Assembly (NCBI GenBank): GCA_041739295.1
Contig: JBGSOE010000084.1
Coordinates: forward strand, 1-5,518
Source of the DNA: JAHJQQ01 sp041739295
GTDB lineage: Bacteria > Pseudomonadota > Gammaproteobacteria > Thiohalobacterales > Thiohalobacteraceae
DNA: 5,518 nucleotides
Direction: 5' to 3'
The notes beneath the pieces are model-generated. The model was not told where the DNA came from and made no database searches. It was given only the letters and a program-made list of their open reading frames with translations. The position numbers and the translations under genes are program-made. Below, one piece after another: positions 4,391 to 5,518 of this stretch (the stretch's first letter is position 1; each line of letters begins with the position of its first letter).

Positions 4391-5392
4391 TCACAACCCC
4401 CGCACCATGTGCGCGGCCAGCTCCATCATGCGGTTCACATAGCCCCACTCGTTGTCGTACCAGGCCAGCACCTTGATCTGGGTGTCGTCGATGACCATCG
4501 TCGACAGCGCATCGACGATGGACGAGCGCGGATCATTGGTGTAATCGACCGACACCAGCGGGCGTTCCTCGTAACCGAGAACACCTTTCAATGCGCCATC
4601 AGCCGCGGCCTTGAACAACGCATTCACTTCCTCGACCGTGGTCTTACGCGAGGCTTCGAACACGAAATCCGTCAGCGAGGCATTGAGCAGCGGCACGCGC
4701 ACGGCCAAGCCATTCAGCTTGCCGCTGAGTTCCGGAAATATTTTGGTGATGGCCTTGGCGGAGCCGGTGCTGGTCGGGATCAGCGACTGCCCGCAGGCGC
4801 GCGCCCGACGCAGATCCTTGTGGCCCTTGTCGACGATGGTCTGGGTGTTGGTGATGTCGTGGATGGTGGTCATGGTGCCGTGACGGATGCCCAACCCTTC
4901 GTGCATGACCTTGACCACCGGCGCGAGGCAGTTCGTCGTGCAGGAGGCGGCGGTGACAATGCGGTGCTTGGCCGGATCGTATTGATCGTGGTTGATGCCG
5001 TAGACGACATTGAGCGCGGGTTCCGGCACTGGCGCGGAAACCAGCACCTTCTTCACGCCGGCATCGAAGTACGGTTGCAGCGCCGCCTCGGTCTTGAACT
5101 TGCCGGTGCAGTCGATGACCAGATCGATGCCGGACCAGTCGCTGCCGGCGAGTTTTACCTGGCGCGTGTAGCCGATGCGCTTGCCGTCGACGGTGATGCC
5201 GTCAGCGTCGGCGGAAATGGAACGGTTCCAACGCCCATGCACCGAATCGAACTCCAGCAGATGCGCCATGCACGCCGCATCGCCGGCGATCTCGTTGATG
5301 TGCACGATCTCGTAGGCGGGATTGCCCCAGCCGGCGCGGAAGCCCAGTTTGCCCATGCGCCCGAATCCGTTGATGGCCACGCGTACCGACAT
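4391..5392 (-). CDS. gapdh: ArsJ-associated glyceraldehyde-3-phosphate dehydrogenase
   Basis: This is a 333-residue cytoplasmic NAD-dependent GAPDH. The Rossmann motif is at the N terminus (VAINGFGRMGK, 5-15), with N34-E35 where housekeeping enzymes usually have N-D. The catalytic cysteine is C151 in ASCTTNC, and the partner histidine is H178 in TTIHDITNTQ (canonical TTVHAYTNDQ). The substrate-binding arginine is R232 in VRVPLLNASLTDF, and the C-terminal WYDNEWGY is at 311-318. In characterised arsJ systems the paired GAPDH uses arsenate in place of phosphate to make 1-arseno-3-phosphoglycerate, the substrate of ArsJ. Departures from the housekeeping pattern (SAPVPEPALNVVYGIN, RVPLLN for RVPTPN) and the position immediately before arsJ support this specialised role over glycolysis. 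GGAG (5402-5405) lies 9 bases upstream of the ATG. It follows the partial gene at 5454 by 61 bases and is probably co-transcribed with it. Confidence 0.94.
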   Translation of the reverse strand: MSVRVAINGFGRMGKLGFRAGWGNPAYEIVHINEIAGDAACMAHLLEFDSVHGRWNRSISADADGITVDGKRIGYTRQVKLAGSDWSGIDLVIDCTGKFKTEAALQPYFDAGVKKVLVSAPVPEPALNVVYGINHDQYDPAKHRIVTAASCTTNCLAPVVKVMHEGLGIRHGTMTTIHDITNTQTIVDKGHKDLRRARACGQSLIPTSTGSAKAITKIFPELSGKLNGLAVRVPLLNASLTDFVFEASRKTTVEEVNALFKAAADGALKGVLGYEERPLVSVDYTNDPRSSIVDALSTMVIDDTQIKVLAWYDNEWGYVNRMMELAAHMVRGL

Positions 5393-5453
5393 CGATTACT
5401 TCTCCAGTGTTGTTGGGATTGTGATTTGAGCCGCCGGGACGGACAGCCGCGAC

Positions 5454-5518
5454 TCAGTCGCAGCAGGCCTTCATCGGGCGATTGGTCATCTTGCACAGCG
5501 CCCGGCGCAGCCCGGCGA
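5454..5518 (-). CDS. 3' end of an upstream gene, probably arsR
   Basis: The last 20 codons of a minus-strand gene enter from the window edge and end at TGA (5454-5456): AGLRRALCKMTNRPMKACCD. Frames are closed by stops or less protein-like in the other readings. The short tail is amphipathic and ends in a vicinal Cys pair one residue before the end. Several ArsR-family repressors bind As(III) through C-terminal cysteines, and arsR-gapdh-arsJ is a known gene order, so ArsR is the best guess. It would sense arsenite and repress the operon from a promoter outside the window. Too little is visible to rule out another ars gene with a Cys-rich tail, such as an arsM-type methyltransferase. Confidence 0.5.
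   Translation of the reverse strand, partial: AGLRRALCKMTNRPMKACCD

Noticed and set aside
4185..4442. An 85-codon plus-strand open frame in the gapdh/arsJ spacer
   Set aside because: It is made of translated palindromic repeats (for example LIRHCEPSEAIS) and overlaps the gapdh 3' end.
4391..5392. A housekeeping glycolytic gapA
   Set aside because: Its motifs depart from the glycolytic pattern, and it sits directly before arsJ, so the arsenate-specific partner role is more likely.

Overview
The window looks like chromosomal DNA from an environmental gammaproteobacterium. It has moderately GC-rich genes, Gram-negative style Shine-Dalgarno sites, and spacers crowded with short palindromic repeats of the kind scattered through sulfur-oxidising and methanotrophic Gammaproteobacteria. 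That placement rests on general resemblance only; no rRNA or phylogenetic marker is present.

The right-hand two thirds (about 1597-5518) is an arsenic-resistance operon read on the minus strand. In transcription order it holds the last 20 codons of an upstream gene ending in a vicinal Cys pair (probably arsR), an ArsJ-associated glyceraldehyde-3-phosphate dehydrogenase (4391-5392), the MFS exporter ArsJ (2941-4146) and the arsenite permease Acr3 (1597-2730). From what is known of these families, the dehydrogenase joins arsenate to glyceraldehyde-3-phosphate to give 1-arseno-3-phosphoglycerate, which ArsJ exports. Acr3 exports arsenite. The operon therefore handles As(V) without reduction and As(III) directly. 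No arsenate reductase is visible.

The left third holds a low-molecular-weight protein tyrosine phosphatase (123-599, minus), a divergent small conserved-type protein of unknown function (698-961, plus), and a 635-base stretch (962-1596) with no intact gene. That stretch contains a frameshifted coding remnant, a 12-base tandem repeat, a 132-base MITE-like palindrome and a diverged direct repeat.

The most striking structural feature is the repeat load. Both internal junctions of the ars operon (gapdh/arsJ and arsJ/acr3) are filled almost exactly, from a few bases after the upstream stop codon to a few bases or fewer before the next Shine-Dalgarno site, by large inverted-repeat elements of two different families. 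One of them encloses a further palindrome. At least five families of palindromic repeat occur in 5.5 kb. The enzymes belong to known families. The less described part is the repeat architecture within the operon and the pairing of acr3 with gapdh-arsJ.
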